DNA of 64,000 nucleotides from Uranotaenia lowii (lineage: Eukaryota > Arthropoda > Insecta > Diptera > Culicidae), in NCBI RefSeq assembly GCF_029784155.1, contig NC_073693.1, positions 315,007,536 to 315,071,535 on the forward strand, written 5' to 3'. The notes beneath the pieces are model-generated. The model was not told where the DNA came from and ran no database searches. It saw nothing but the letters and a program-made list of their open reading frames with translations. The translations under genes and the position numbers were made by a program. Below are positions 48,467 to 60,628 of the stretch, piece by piece. Every line of letters begins with the position of its first letter. Positions within the stretch are counted from its first letter, which is position 1.

Positions 48467-48633
48467 CCGTTGTATCTTTTTCGAAATTTTCATGATATTT
48501 ACGGCTTATGTTCTTTCGTTCTTTGATAGTTCATGTTTCTCTAATTTCTTTCATCACATATGAAAATGTGATCATTTTCAGGTACAAAGATGTACCAAGC
48601 GATTTCATAACATCAGTATTGAGGATATACATA

Positions 48634-50340
48634 GTTGATGATGCTTGCTTTCGAATGTTAATACACATCAATTGGTTGGATAAGGTTCTAATTTTTATAT
48701 ATTTGTTAATGCAAAATTCCATTCAATGAAAAAGTTACATAAGTTTCGTTTTAAGATAAAGAACATCTTAAAAATCAGAAAAATTTAAATCCCAATCAAA
48801 TAAATCCTTTTTTAGTGCAAAGTAGGGCCAGTGGAGCATTATTTCAGCAGTCTTCCTTGCAGTCACCATGCTTGGTGACCGTTCAATTTGAATTTTTCAT
48901 TAACGCATTTTTCCTGACTATATCTCGTGTTACCTCCTAAGTCCCCCATTTTCAAATACAAAATAAAATCAGTCACAAAACCTTTTTTGAACGGTTTCTA
49001 TTTTAATTGGAGATTTTATTTTAACAAAAGTCAAAAATCATAGCATATCTAAGATTTCAATTTTTCCTGTAACAAGGGCTGGTCTCTGCGCAGTTTTATA
49101 TCTCGCTATCAGGAAAACGATTTCTAAAGTCAATAAGAACTTTTAGAAGAAACCTAAGCAAAATTAGAAAATAAACAGAAGTGGTACCGATTTGGGTAGA
49201 AAATGATTTTTAAAGCAGTTATGATATTAGAAAAAATAAGTTATTTGCCAACTGAAACTTATCGCCTCTTGAAGAATAAAGGTATTCAAAACACTTCATG
49301 TTCAGTTATCGAGTCGGTGTTTCAATTTTTATGACATAATGTGTAACTCGTTATTTCAATTATGTGCTTAATAAGGTGTTGTTCAGAAATTCAGCAAAGA
49401 TGTGCCGTTACTTAAACAAAAATAGAAGATGAAAGTATAACGGGAAATCTTAAAGATCGCAAAGAAATGTGAACGGAAATGTCTCATAATTCTACTAGTA
49501 AGTTCTCAGTAACAACTGGATCATTATAGAGTTGCTCAAACCTGCAAGTTGAAATTTTTTATCATGGTTTTTGTGAAAGATTCACACTTTTTCAGTTATC
49601 CTGGAGCATTTCAGCCACTAATATATATTCACTGATTTTTGTGTAAATTTTATTTAAAAACCATAATTTTGAACAAAAATGTTTTCGAAACTTGTTAGCT
49701 TATTTTCACCAGTTTTGAAAGTAGAAAAACAACATAATTAAAAATTGTGTCAAAAAATTAAGCCTGACTAAAAACAAAAACTTTAAAAATATTAAAACAA
49801 ATGGAATATTTTTAATTTGATTTGAAAAGCAGAATCTTGGCCGTAAAATTTGAAGGATTTATATCTGCCATGAATTTGTCAAATGAAACCTATATGTTTT
49901 ACATTTTTTGAAGAAGTGAGTAAAGTATGTATTATATTCCATTCCAAATAAAATCAGGTAGAATCTCCTGATATGTATGGATGAGATGAGGTGCATTCTT
50001 GAAAAATTGATGTTTCATTCAAAATTATATCTCGTGGGGTTTCTTGTAAAGATGAAACATATTCTAAGTACTCCAATGAAATGCTTTGATGTGACATGCA
50101 TCGCAAAATTTTAAAAAATTATTTTCATACAGATTTGTGATCGTAGAAAAAGAAGGTCTTAATTGTTTGTTATGAAGTTGTGAGATAGCAATTAAATCAA
50201 ATTAATTCAGGAAAACATATATTTTTATTTAATCACTTTGTTGCGGGTCATTTCGATCGGGACAGCGGGACATTTTAAAAAAGCGGGTCATGTCCCACTT
50301 TTGCGAGACGAATAACCCTAGCTTTAACCACTTTTGGTCA
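48634..50340. other. AT-rich noncoding sequence
   Basis: No gene or bounded element is supported apart from the GCGGGACATTTT-type end motifs at 50245-50320 noted for the possible hAT-like element. Confidence 0.45.
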
Positions 50341-53070
50341 TAATTCTTCAAGGAAAGTTGATGATCATTGAAACATTAAAATCCTGAGCTTGAAGATAAG
50401 TAGGTACCTAGTTCAAAAAGTCAGTTTAAGCTTTCTGACGTCCATCAAAAATTTGAGTTTGAGTCTTGAGTCTCAAGCTTATGAAAGTGTTAGAAATTAT
50501 TAGGGGGAATGCATTTATTACTAAATTCTCTAAGGGAGAGGGGTGTACATAACGAATTGTGAAAAGGGAGGGGGGAGGTGATGAACGTTTGAAAAAGCTA
50601 AGTTTAAACTAATTGATGATATCATTTTGATTGTCTCATATAATAAAAGAACTGGTGGAAATTATAAGCTCTCAAACGCAGCTTTGAATGAGATATTTGT
50701 GACTTAGCTCACCTTAAGCTGTAGAAGACATTTTTAAGCCTCTAATGTTTTTTTTTTATCAAATCTAGCCAGTTGCAATAAAGTAACATTTGTTGTACGA
50801 CTTTTTAAAGACTCACTTGAACCCAACGATCAATTTTTGAACCACTGCCCAGGAGGAGTAGTAGCAGCATGTGATTTGAAACGTTGAGCCCTCCCGCAGT
50901 TCCCAGCAGAATCGAAATTAAATTATTCTAAACCATATGGTTACATTGTACCCATCCACAAGGAAATTGTATGCATGCAGCACCTGTTTCCGCAATTCTG
51001 GTTTAGAAACGAAACTTTCCGGAAAACGTATGTGAACACACACACACACCTATCTAGACCCACATTCGCTTTCAAAGACGGAATTGCGAACCATGCACGT
51101 TACAAAACTCTTCCAGTGACTAAGATGAATGCCATTTTCTTGAAAATTGCCAACCCCAAAGCACCCAGCATCGGCGCCAGTTGGAGCAGCATCTGTCTTT
51201 TGATGATGGAGAAGAAAAGACCTCCACCATCTCAGCATCAGCAGGCTTTCCCAAACCGCACTTTCACCCACTCACATCCACCCACACGACCCATTCATTC
51301 ATGGAATTCCCTTCGAGCAGTGGAGACCTCGGTAAGACATTACGATTCATAATTGCTAGCACATTTGTTAATTAAGGCGTGCCTTGATGTGCTCATATTC
51401 TGGAGAGGAATTTATGCCCATCAGGGCCACATCTGCCAGCTTTGAAGATAAATTGCATGATATGAACACAGGAGCAACACACTTAAGTATAACTGCTGCC
51501 GCTGCCTTCCTTCTGTTGCTGGAAAGTAAACGCCTGAAAGTCTTTGAACATATAATTTTCGCATTGAGGAGACGAGATTGCCATCGCCCGCCACCGGGGT
51601 CGTTTCAGCCCAAAATGAAACTTCAAGACAAACGAAATGCAAACACACCGTCGTCTTCCTCTTAAGTCGTCACAGCCCGGTACTAAATTATTAAATAATT
51701 TTCCAAAGTACTTAGCCCGGAAAGGAACAAACGAAATTCCACCGGCAGGTATTCGAGGTAGGAACCGACTTCATGAATGTGTGACACCAGATTTACGACG
51801 ATTGCGTGTTCGAAATCGTAATGGTTTATTGCAATAAATATACGTCGTCGTCGTCGTTCACAAAACAGGGTGCTCGGAAGTGTTACTGTGAGGTTCCATT
51901 CACTCGCGATTTGGATTGTTAACTGGTTTTTTTTTCTGTGAGTCCTGTTTGAAACGGCCTTTATTTGGTTTTTACATCCCTCTTCCCGCCAATCCCACAG
52001 CTTTGCTCGGTTGGTAATTCATTTTCCGCGCAATCAAACTGTCAGTACGGTAATTTTTCGGCTGAATTGTGACTGTATTTCGTTCGGATTGGGTTCTGGT
52101 CACGGCTAAACCGTCGTGAATTGCCAACCACTGAATGGGCTCGCCCCAGTTGAATGATTTGCTTATGGTTATAATCGTTTAGAGATCGTTTGCGATTGAG
52201 TTTTCAGGTGAAATTCATTTGAAGGAAGCAGGAGAGGCTGTGATAATCGATCCGATACTAAACGGTTGGTTTATTCTTACAATTGATTGGACTTTTGGTG
52301 AATGAAATTGAAGAACTGATTACATCGCTTTTTATTTATTTGTTTATGTTGAACTCTTCCAAAACGAGGTATAAGAAATATAGTTTGTAAAATTTATTTC
52401 AAGGCAGCACTTATTTGATTTTTATTTAAAAACAATGTATTCGAGTTATCCTTTATGGAATACAAAATGATGATGACATAGTTTTTCTCAAATTAAGCAA
52501 GCTTCTTTAGGCTTTTGATTCTCATTGAAAACTAATAAAATGGAGCAATAGATACATGAACAAATTTAACATTTTTTTAATGATGTCAAAAACTTTATCC
52601 AGTATAACGGATTAGCAACCTTACAACTTTATATTGGTTTCATTATCCTATACCACCACTGTTATTGTAAAAATATTCATCGGGCTATCATTAAGTTTTT
52701 TTTATCAATAAATATTTTTATTATTTAGTTTTTAGTCACGCATCTGAGGTAAGATGCAACAAAATACAAATAAAAGTGACAATTTGAAAATCTCTTTTCC
52801 ATTTGATTGAAAGATAACTGTTTTGCTTCACACCTTTGTTAACATTGCATCCAAACAATTATTTTTATGATTTCAGCTAGTAGAATGATATGTAGTTTTT
52901 TTCACCCCTGAATGTATGCGACATCCTTCTGATTTTTCTTAAAACTGCTTTATTGCAAGAGAAAATGTAAAATTTAGTTCGAACACATCCCAAAACTACG
53001 GCATTTAGTGTTTTTATGAGTTTTGGCCTTTCCGGTATACAATTTTTCTTTCAAAAACAAATAATTTACA
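50341..53070. other. Mixed sequence with a GC-balanced island
   Basis: 50840-52300 is GC-balanced and repeat-poor. Overlapping frames on both strands (50975-51352 and 51384-51665 plus, 51421-51648 minus) lack protein-family features. A TCGTCG run (51844-51855) and a short CA repeat (51037-51049) are present. A donor-like CG|GTAAGA occurs near 51331 without a matching exon. 52300-53070 returns to AT-rich DNA. Candidate noncoding host sequence. Confidence 0.4.
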
Positions 53071-53072
53071 TA

Positions 53073-54114
53073 GGGGAGATGGGGGCATAATGGCCACTTT
53101 AAGGAAAACGGTTATTTAACCATAGAACATAGCTATAATATGGAGGTTACATTATTGTTTCGTGTTCAGACACTTGAAAAGCCTATTCCATAACGGGCTG
53201 AAACGTGAAAAACTAGATGAAAACCTTAAAAATGCATTTTAAAAATTTTTGCCAAAAGCTGAAAACCAGCCACTGTGGAGGCATAATGAGAACCCCCCCT
53301 GAGGCCGTATGAGCACCATTAATCAGAGCAAGATGTGCGTTTTTGCCGGGGAATCTAGCAGCGAATTCAATTCGATGAAGTCAGGTGAGTCGTAGATTCA
53401 TCAAACAAAGCAATAACAAAATAATCTAGGTCTGTTTGTAGAATACAAAAAATTCACGCACGCTCATACATTATGTGCTTTGTTCGGAGGATGATGCTAC
53501 TAGCCGTATAATGTAACAATAAAAAAATCGATCATGAATTGTGAATGGAAAAAATCACCTCGAACAGAAATCTAACTCTAGTCTTTTGATTACCTCTCCG
53601 ACACCTTACCAATAGGCTAAATTGTCGTATGGAAACTAGTCAAGGTGTGGCGCTATAAATCAATTTTAATTCGCTGCTAGATTCTACGGCAGAAAATGCT
53701 CATTATGCCTCGATAATATGGTGCTCTATATGCCCCTAGTCAACAAATTTAAGTAAAAACGTGTTTTAAAATTGATAAAAGTGAAAAATCAAAAATTTTA
53801 TGATGCTAAAAATTGAGAAACAATGTGTACATCATGTTGCAGTGCGTACATTATAGATCAAGGTTATTTTAAGATCATAAGAGCTTATTTCGTGGTGCTC
53901 AAAAATTATAATATTTTCGTAACTTGAGAACCAAGCTAGTTTTTTTTAAATATCTCTGTAAAGATGATAAGGAGATTCCTTTTTTTGTGAAAAATTAATA
54001 CTATAGGAAGTACGAAACAAATCCTCATGAAAATTTATTTAAGAAAATACGCACTTTCGTAGAAAAGCGTAGTTCTCATTATGCCTCGGGTGCTCGTTAT
54101 GCCCTCATCTCCCC
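53073..54114. mobile_element. TA-flanked MITE with GGGGAGATG ends
   Basis: Inverted ends TAGGGGAGATGGGGGCATAA and, on the right inverted, TAGGGGAGATGAGGGCATAA lie at TA dinucleotides (53071-53072 and 54115-54116). Motifs of the type GGCATAATGAG or CTCATTATGCC recur at both ends and inside (near 53281, 53699 and 54075). About 1.04 kb, noncoding. Same architecture as 10437-11337. Confidence 0.85.
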
Positions 54115-54116
54115 TA

Positions 54117-55369
54117 CGTTTTCGTGGGATTTTTAAATCAAAACAAAGTGAGATGCAAGTTACCCTTTTTCAGATTAGGGTTAAAATTGCATGTTTTCCG
54201 AAAATCAGAGAAAAAATTTAGATACCAATATTTTTTTACTATGCAAATTTGATATCCCATCATCGATAACTTTTGATGATTATGTGAGGAAATTATTTTT
54301 TTTAGAAGCCATTGAAGCTAGAAAGTGTTACATGTTACCATAAATGACCATAAATGGTATTTAGAAAAATCACTTGAAATTTTAAAATTTTGTTTTGAAT
54401 GTGTAAAAATTTTGCATAATCAATAATAATTTAAAAGATTCTCTATTCTTGCGTACTTATTAAATTCTTGACATCATGCTTTTCGCTCTTATATAACAAA
54501 CATATTTAAGGAAAATTTTAAATGGAGAAGGCTTTTTTCAAAGCAGAAAATAAAAAATTAAATTTTTTTTAGTAAATTCCACAAAAACTGGCATTGAATC
54601 ATGCTAGCAAAAATGTCAACCATCAAGACCAAGTTTAACAGTATCGTTCATTTGTAAGATCTTTGGCTCATCCGTTACTTTATATTCTGATAATAATTCT
54701 TCTTCAAACTATATGTAATAGTTTAAGAAACTATACTGTAGTGATTTAACGATCCTAATGAGACTCATCTCAGTAATCAACTCAGACACGTCTGTCGTTC
54801 AAAAGAAAAGATCAATGACTTACTAGTGTGTTTGTAGGGGTATTGCAATAGAAAGAGAATTCTTTGAATTTGAAGTAGTAATGATCAAAATTGCACAACT
54901 GCTTCACAAGTTGCAACCATTGGCAACAATTCTCTCATTTGCTCTCTCTGAGAACTGGTTTCACTCATTTTATTTCAAATTTACTCATTTTTCCGCTTAA
55001 TTGGCCACAATTTACCACAACTCTAATCTTAACTGCACAATTTGCGTGATTTTTGAATCATCTTCTCTTTTTTCTCGGTTTTTGTTTACACTTTGTATCT
55101 TCTTTTCCAGTGTTGCCACATTTTTTCTTCATAACTTTTATATTTATTTGTACTCTGTTTATCTCATTACTGCTTTCTTTCCAACCTCCAATCTTAAATG
55201 AAATATTTCATAATTTGAAAAATTGTTTTTTCAAACCATTTTTAACTTTAATCTCTATTCCTCTCATTCCTTATCTCATCACTACATTCCTTCTCTCCTC
55301 CATTCTCATTTAAAATTTTAATACAGATTCCACCGGAATCAAAACATTAAAAAAACAATTACAGCAACA
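54117..55369. other. AT-rich then pyrimidine-rich noncoding sequence
   Basis: 54900-55315 is strongly C+T-rich on the plus strand (CTCTCATTTG, TCTCCTCC and similar strings). The open frames here (55001-55201 and 55053-55313) reflect that bias. No gene is supported. Confidence 0.45.
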
Positions 55370-55890
55370 GTCCTTGTATCGGCGGTTTTTGAACTGTTTA
55401 TCTTACTACCAGAATCAGAGTCTTTGAAAAACAATAGCAGCAGTCATAACAATCTGCACTTTTCCCGCACAATCCACAATCATATGAGCAGCCTTCAAAA
55501 TTTGTTCAGAGGAAAATTCAAGAACATACAACCAGCAGCAGCAGTCTTAAGAATTTGCGCTTCTTGAGAAAATCCGTCTTTTGCACCAAAAGGCCAAATT
55601 GAAACAAACAAGAAACAGCTGCAGCTATAAAAGTCTGAACTTCCTAAGCAAATCCGCCTTTTTTTAACCATCGAAAAGCCAAATCAGAACTAACAATCAG
55701 CAGAAGCAGCCTTAACTATCTGCGGGTTTCCAGCTTCTCCGTCTTATTTATTTATTTATTTAAAATAAACAATTCTGGCAACAGTTATGAAAATCTGCGC
55801 TTCCTAAGCCAATTTCGTCTTCTTTTACCAGAAGGCAAATTAAAAAAAATCAAAGAAGCAGCCTCAAAAATCTACGCTTTTCGCCTTTTT
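55370..55890. repeat. Degenerate ~80-90-bp tandem repeat
   Basis: Six or seven imperfect units contain, in order, AGCAGCAGCCTTAA, AATCTGCGCTT, CCTAAGCAAATCCGTCTT, a T run, ACCA-AAGGCCAAAT and AAACAAAC. Clear units start near 55530, 55612, 55700, 55770 and 55855. An ATTT run (about 55745-55762) interrupts one unit. Origin unknown. Confidence 0.65.
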
Positions 55891-56544
55891 TTATTTTAAG
55901 TATCGCAGCGCTTATGTAATTACGCTTCTAGAATCGGCATGCAATTCGCTTCCTAGTGAATATAAATTTATTACGAAAATATTACGTGAACAAACTCAAA
56001 ATCCAATGCAAAGTGAAATTGAAACTCAAGAAAATCTGAGAAGTTAAAAATTGACAAAATGTTCTAAAAACAGCTAGCTACCTTTGAAAATTCGTCAAAA
56101 AATCTGTTTTTCGTATTTTAACAATCAATCCTCTTTTTATTTATTTTTTTTGGGTGTTGACGAGTTTGACGGTTCATAGATTGAAAAGTACGGTTTTTAC
56201 ACTACTTTTTTTTTTATTTTTTGTGGCCATGATCTTAAAAAATATAAAAAAAAATTCTATCTTGATGTGCAACGTTTAGCTTCTTACTTCAGCTGATTAT
56301 TTGTTCTTTAACATGAGTTGTGAGGATTTTTACATACGCTCAAAAAACGGATTCAAATTTGAAAATTTTTATTTTTGAAAACTGTGTAACTCAAATAAAC
56401 CCGATTATCAATTTTCCAGTGAAAATATTTAAAGGCCAAGAATTGTTGAACTTGAGCCCTGAATCTCAAGTAATCTAAGTTATTTTTTTCTAATAAATGA
56501 AGTTTCTGTCGTAGAATGATTCTTGAAAAAAAAAAAAAAACACA

Positions 56545-56850
56545 CCGCATAGCTAAAGCATATTTTTAAAGCTAAAATCTGGCTGTTTGGCCCTTGTCTC
56601 GTAAAACGTCATCATGACCATTTTTTAATTTTCTATAAAATTATTCTGTTTCAAAATAAGGTCGTTAAATCTTTTAAATCTATGACAGTCGCGTCATATT
56701 TTGTCTTTCGATTTTGCAAATAGCATGGCGTTTGTCAATCCAATGGTAAGTAGTTTAATAAGATCACAATCGACTTTACTCATTTAGCCCTTCCACCAAA
56801 TATCCATATTGTGGGAGTTATTTAATTTTTCATGTACTCCGAACATCACA
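56545..56850. mobile_element. Fragment of the ATGGCG foldback family, copy C
   Basis: Strings from copy B recur in the same order: TAAAGCTAAAATCTGGCTGTTTGGCCC, ACGTCATCATGAC, CTTTCGATTTTGCAAA, CATGGCGTTTGTCAAT, then CTCATTTAGCCCTTCCACC with a CATATTGTGGGAG block. Heavily shortened; the transposase pseudogene follows directly. Confidence 0.55.
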
Positions 56851-56889
56851 AATTTAATTATGGGAACCGAATAGGGTGTCCCAATATGT

Positions 56890-57930
56890 CTAAGCACGGT
56901 TTTGAAACAATTTTGCTCATACCAAATGACGTTCAAACAGACGATTTCTGCAGTTCAACTTAAAACTCTGTGTACCGTGCGATCCAGTTTTCATAATTTT
57001 CCTGAAAATGGGAAGCTTTTTTCAGAGAAATGCAAAAATATCGAAAACATATGGTGTACTTTCCCCAACGTTTCGTTGAGCCAGTTAGCGAAAATGGTAA
57101 AAGAAAGCATTGGAGCGGTCCGGAATGAGATCCGGAAGAATTGATAGGAAATCAGATTTGTGGACCAAAAAAATCTGGGTCCGGTGGACAAAACTTTGGA
57201 CCAAAAAGTCATGCGTGCTAACGCCAGTAAGTAGACTGCCTCAGTTCGGGATGTAGACAAAAATGTAGGATCCCTCTCCGCACCATTTATAGTGCCAAGG
57301 TAAGACTGGGTCTAAAGGCTTATAAGAAGCAGAAGAAGCTAAAGCGGAGTCAAAATCAGGCTACTTCTGTCAAACCAAGAGCTCCTTAATTATATGATCA
57401 ACTGCTGTGTGGAGAACCGGTGTGCGTTAGCATCATCGATGCTCGCTTCCGGGTGTTTAATGTACAGGATGGAAAAATTATTGACGAAACAGTGACATAC
57501 ATTTTTTAACCGAAAAATTTAGTTAAAAGGCAATGGTTTAGAAAACCATATGTGAGTGTGGCATGTTTTCCGAGCCAACTACTGACACAATGAATGCAGC
57601 TGTTTGCGAAGGAGAGTGCCTGAACTGTTTCCTGCTTTCCACGATCCGCAAGCTTGATCACCCAGTACAGTTTTTGGTTGGATATAGCATCAGTTGACTA
57701 CTCGTAGGACACGATAGCTTAGTAAATCCAACATTGGACAACATTTCGAAGGAGATGAATCAGCCAAATTGTCCTCAAGCGAGACCGGTTGAAACATTTT
57801 GGGCCCATATCAAATCGAAAAAAGTGGTCATAATCATCCCAAAGATGAAAGGGTTTTTCCATCTTCATCACGATGCCTTTCAATTCAATTCCATTTGTGG
57901 TTCGTTGTGGCCGAGAATCAGTATTTAACC
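56890..57930 (+). pseudogene. Degraded Tc1/mariner transposase (ITmD37E-like)
   Basis: Conserved transposase landmarks occur in order on the plus strand but in shifting frames with stops. There is a helix-turn-helix-like FPNVSLSQLAKMVKESIG (about 57060-57115), then AYKKQKKLKRSQNQ (about 57320). IIDETVTYIF (about 57478) is a likely first catalytic Asp region, and FWLDIASVDYS (57672 onward) gives the second Asp at 57681. Last comes MNQPNCPQARPVETFW, with the catalytic Glu at about 57791. Asp to Glu is 110 nt, about 36-37 codons after one frameshift, fitting the DD37E group better than DD34E. A GGGTGTCCCAATATGTC string at about 56873 may be the left end. Non-functional. Confidence 0.65.
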
Positions 57931-58846
57931 GTTTCTTATCGCGCGCCGTAACGTAGCGATTTCGCCGCGGGACCATTTCCCGATATCGATGCGAACATTT
58001 CCATTAAACTCACAACAAGTATTAAATGTTCGAATGTCCGCTCGCGGTCGCGGTACCCGGAAAACTCCGTGACATTTAAATTCAACATTCATTTCATCGT
58101 TTTCCTAAAGGCACAGGCTACGGGAGTAGGTGATATCCCGCGTAGACGCCCGAACACACCACACTCACATTAATCATTCATAGCCATAGCGGGTAATTAA
58201 TTTATGAAAAATGCGTCTCTGGCACGTTTGTGATAATTATTATAATTAATGGGCGTTTTATTTACCCTTACTCAGCGGGATCAGTGGCAAAACATACACT
58301 CATTCAGCTCGTCAAACGCACACCAAAGCGGCTAAAGCCAAAGGCAAGGGTAAACCGCACTCACAATCAACAACATTCGAGCGCGTTCCAATAGTATGTA
58401 GAGTACTCAAACTCAAAATAGAGTAGGAATGTTGTTATGTGGCTTTCTACAAATGAGCTTTCCACGTGTGTTCAACACCACCCGCACCCATTTCCACCAT
58501 TCTAAGGGCTTTCAACAGTCACTTGGAGCTAAGCCAGGATGAGGATGAGTAGGACGATGGTGATGTTCATGTGGCTTGTAGGAATTTTTGCCAAAGAAGC
58601 ATTATTTGCAGATTAATTTCGACCCGAGCTGCCGCTGATAGTTGACGGATTGAATCAGAAAGCGAAACGCATGCCTTTGAGCCCGCAGAGAGCGCCCCCA
58701 TGTGGATCTGAGGCTATAAATTTTAGCTTCATATCCATTCAGATCAAATTCATCGATCCGAACTCGGAAGGAAATCCATCAATATATTTTTCACACAGTT
58801 AAACGATATACGGAGCACACGCTCGGCCATATTCAACCATAAATGT
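57931..58846. other. Repeat-poor, GC-balanced island
   Basis: Includes AT-rich homeodomain-type clusters (GGGTAATTAATTTATG near 58191, GATAATTATTATAATTAATG near 58231) set in GC-balanced DNA, a pattern common in insect enhancers. No coding frame is supported. Possible unique host DNA with a candidate core promoter at its right end. Confidence 0.4.
58715..58745 (+). promoter_or_regulatory. Candidate core promoter (TATA plus initiator)
   Basis: TATAAA (58715-58720) is followed 26 nt later by TTCAGAT, an initiator-like string with its A at 58741. Spacing is within the normal range. Just upstream, GCGCCCCCATGTGG (58692-58705) resembles an insulator-protein (CTCF-type) site with mismatches. No transcript body or ORF could be defined downstream before the foldback at 58847. 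Confidence 0.3.
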
Positions 58847-58957
58847 TTGAAAAATAACCATAATCGAAGTTTTGTGGATCAAGTCGTTTTATGAGTTTTC
58901 AGTGAAAACTCATAAAATGAGATTTCACGGAGAACTTCGATTATGGTTATTTTTCAA
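58847..58957. repeat. Nested perfect inverted repeats (foldback)
   Basis: Outer arms of 25 bp, starting TTGAAAAATAACCATAATCG (58847-58871; inverse 58933-58957), enclose a second hairpin of 14 bp, TTTTATGAGTTTTC (58887-58900; inverse 58904-58917), with a 3-nt loop. A related fragment with ATAACAATAATCGAAGTTTT lies at about 63538-63560. Likely the core of a MITE. Confidence 0.75.
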
Positions 58958-60628
58958 CCGTTTGCTAGAGCTGGATAATGGTTGTAAAATAACCGTTTTC
59001 CGAAAAGAAAAAAGCAGGGACCTTTTTTGAAGCTGAGAAGAAGGTTTTCCGAGTTAAATATAAAAGATCAATGCATTAACGCAATGGTGTTAATAAGCGG
59101 AAATTGTTTATTTCTGTTCAGTTATCTATCAATGAAAATCTCAAATTCAAACATGCAAGAAATTTTACCAAAGTTGGGTGGATGGAGTACGTGAGAAGCT
59201 CGTTCCGGAAAATTATTGCCCCAGGTGCACCAGTTAATCCGTGTGTGTGTGTGTGATCCATCCAACGACCCCCTGAACTGGCAGGTATGTTATGCAAAAG
59301 AATCATTTTTAATCCATTTGATTAAAATTGTTCAATTGCGGGTGCTGGTAGTGTTAGCTCTATTGAAATTCCAGAAACCCATTTCAGAATGACAGAGACC
59401 TAGCTGCACATTCCGAGGTAACTTTCCTTGTCAATAAGCCCCGCCCAATCACAGACACACGACCAAATGGGTCATACGATTATGATTAGACTTTCCATCA
59501 TTTATTGTTGGCACATCTAAGTACTAAATAGATATAATTGTCTGGTTATATCTTATTAGTACCCTAATATGCCCAATAAAAGATAGACGTGTATTTAGTT
59601 CATGGTGGTATACATTTATGATTATATATAAATTATGGAAAAAAATAGTTTTATTTAAAGAATACATGAAAAATAAAATAAAATGCCGATTTGCCGATTG
59701 AAAAAGCTGAAACACAGATAAAATATTACAAACTCTTTGTTGATAATAAATATCAAATGCACAACATGTTTGACTTTCTAAATGTGTAACGTTGATAAAC
59801 AAAATGCTATTTTTCATCTTACCCTCCTACTGCTAAACATCTGATTTGTAGGCTACTATTCTTCTGGTTGAAGCTGCAATAAAATAGTAATATTAACATA
59901 TTGAACGCCATGCACCAATCATGCATTTCAAGGGATGAAGGCGAACCTCGGCTTCTTATGCTATACACTGAAAAAAATCTTTGATAAAATGATGCTGTTC
60001 AATTTTTTTGTGAATATATGAAGAACTTAAAGTGCATTACAACTAACAAATTAGAATAATAAACCGTCCTTCGTTTGACGTGCTGAAAATAACGATTTTT
60101 TTTAGTAAGAATTATTCCTTATTCGCCAATCTGCATCGTAGATATTCCCACATTTTGTATATTATCTGAAAAGTGATTGATTGATTTTCAATAGAGAGGA
60201 GCTCGAAAAAAATGAGTTGAATTCAAAATTTTTGAAGAATTTGAATCAAGCCGTCCAAAGCATTTTCACCAAAGTTATTTTCATTAAATAACGTTATGTT
60301 TTGTTTTTAAGGTTCATACAATGTATTGCATAAACAAATTTAGATACGATTCAATGATATTTTTCTTTTCTTTTTCAAAAAATGTAGAAAGAGGAAATAA
60401 TCAAAATATTTCCATTTAAATGCACGTAAAAAGTAAGTAAGTAAGTAACTCCACACAACAAATATTTAAAGCCGTTCCTCTCCATTTATTTTTCGTATGT
60501 GTTGTTTTATTAGCATTGGCAGTGTATTGATTGATTGAATTGATATGAATTTTAGATATACGGTATCCACCACAGATGTTTCAATCTATTTTATACCGTG
60601 GTTCCCTGTCCTATTTTACATATATCTA
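58958..60628. other. Noncoding sequence
   Basis: Contains a short TG repeat (59241-59256), a CACTGAAAAAAAT end-like string near 59967 and a GTAA run (60429-60445). The 20-mer CCAGGTGCACCAGTTAATCC (59221) is repeated exactly at 62817. No gene supported. Confidence 0.45.

Larger units (their letters stand above)
45401..48622 (+). mobile_element. Palindromic tRNA-derived SINE, copy 2, split by an insertion
   Basis: An exact 11-bp duplication GGATATACATA (45390-45400 and 48623-48633) marks the ends. The left arm (45401-45468) is the perfect inverse of the right arm near 48500-48565 over about 68 bp. The 3' tail, from TGATCATTTTCAGG to CATCAGTATTGA, matches copy 1. A 2.76-kb foldback element sits between the arms; without it the copy would be about 460 bp, close to the 439 bp of copy 1. 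Sharing of both ends between copies shows the palindrome is a family trait. Confidence 0.78.
45086..50320. mobile_element. Possible hAT-like element enclosing the nested SINE
   Basis: The left end TAGACTTGTTAAATGG is followed by two GCGGGACATTTT motifs. The right end, read inverted, starts TAGGGTTATTCGTCTCGC and also carries GGGACAT and ATGTCCCGC motifs. The 8-bp flanks do not match well, so only the similarity of the ends supports one element of about 5.2 kb (about 2.0 kb without the nested insertion). No transposase seen. Confidence 0.3.

Noticed and set aside
57325..57370. Another piece of the ATGGCG foldback family (AAAATCAGGCTA string)
   Set aside because: The similarity is short, and this segment reads as the KKQKKLKRSQNQ part of the transposase pseudogene in the expected order.
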